Source: an uncultured Akkermansia sp. (GTDB lineage Bacteria; Verrucomicrobiota; Verrucomicrobiia; Verrucomicrobiales; Akkermansiaceae). Taken from it: DNA of 6,398 bases. Both the position numbers and the translations under genes were made by a program. The notes under the pieces were generated by a model. The model had not been told where the DNA came from. It made no database searches and was given only the letters and a program-made list of their open reading frames with translations. Each line of letters opens with the position of its first letter. Positions within the stretch are counted from its first letter, which is position 1. The stretch covers positions 1-6,398 of the forward strand of contig CAJGCV010000104.1 of the NCBI GenBank assembly GCA_904501915.1. Reading direction: 5' to 3'. Positions 6,133-6,398 of the stretch are shown here, piece by piece.

Positions 6133-6398
6133 CCTGGAGCAAATACAGACCGGGTCTGGTTCAGATTTGCTGGTGTTTATTTCCGAGCTGACTCGCTTCA
6201 ATGAAGTTAAGTCATTGAATGTCACGCTAAGAATACCTAGCGTCATAAAAATGCATTTTTGTAACTTTATAAGCGCTCTAAAATAGCGCTCAGTAGGTCA
6301 TTTCTGTAACAGATGTAAGCAATTGGTTAAGTATTTGTTCTCTGTGGGGCACAGAAAATATCTACTTCTTAGACATCCTAACTCTATACCCTCAAGAA
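6133..6398. other. AT-rich, hairpin-rich flank beyond the array; no gene
   Basis: I see no coding sequence or RNA gene here. The stretch holds several short inverted repeats: CAGACC-G-GGTCTG at 6146-6158; TTCAATGA/TCATTGAA at 6197-6204 and 6212-6219; ACGCTA/TAGCGT at 6224-6229 and 6238-6243; the 14-bp palindrome AAAAATGCATTTTT at 6247-6260; AGCGCT twice at 6272-6277 and 6285-6290; and TCTGTG-GGG-CACAGA at 6341-6355. If the array is read leftwards, this is the transcription-upstream side and could include a leader. No repeat copy, intact or degenerate, is convincing in it. Confidence 0.55.

Noticed and set aside
6133..6200. A possible seventeenth, degenerate repeat after repeat 16
   Set aside because: The sequence at the expected position (about 6165) aligns only weakly with the repeat; GACCGGGTC nearby is a short palindrome, not a repeat remnant.
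6058..6246. 62-codon - strand frame running into the last repeat
   Set aside because: It includes translated repeat sequence and has no supporting signals.

Overview
The window carries a complete, compact type II-C CRISPR-Cas locus and no other recognisable gene. Three overlapping genes on the + strand (cas9, cas1, cas2) form one operon. An array of 16 repeats and 15 spacers follows cas2, and a tracrRNA gene sits on the - strand upstream of cas9. There is no csn2 or cas4, so the subtype is II-C. The Cas9 (about 1113 aa, LRRGYDYF and ELAHIYP motifs, HHRLDAAV RuvC-III) looks to me like Cas9s of the Akkermansia/Opitutales side of Verrucomicrobiota or a related group. That placement is from memory of the family and is tentative. 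Nothing else in the window fixes the taxon.

Layout. 1-191: no gene, a palindrome and one GC-rich hairpin. 192-348 (-): tracrRNA with a strong intrinsic terminator. 353-412: back-to-back promoters, a clear one for cas9 and a weak candidate for tracrRNA. 481-3822: cas9. 3819-4721: cas1. 4699-4995: cas2. 4996-5076: short gap ending in a perfect 14-bp inverted repeat against the first repeat. 5077-6132: CRISPR array. 6133-6398: AT-rich, hairpin-rich, no gene.

How it works together. Cas1-Cas2 would capture spacers. crRNAs base-pair with the tracrRNA, and the pair guides Cas9, whose HNH and RuvC domains cut target DNA. The anti-repeat fixes crRNA polarity: the array must be read on the - strand, convergent with the cas operon.

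Two features stand out. First, read in the crRNA sense, every repeat carries a sigma70-like promoter (TTGACC, 17-bp gap, extended -10 TGGTATA running into the spacer). Each crRNA could therefore start inside its own spacer, as known for Neisseria meningitidis and Campylobacter jejuni II-C arrays. Second, the repeat contains a perfect 6-bp hairpin. At the same place the tracrRNA anti-repeat carries a different 6-bp hairpin, flanked by repeat-complementary blocks on both sides. The predicted crRNA:tracrRNA pair is thus a four-way junction rather than a simple bulged duplex.
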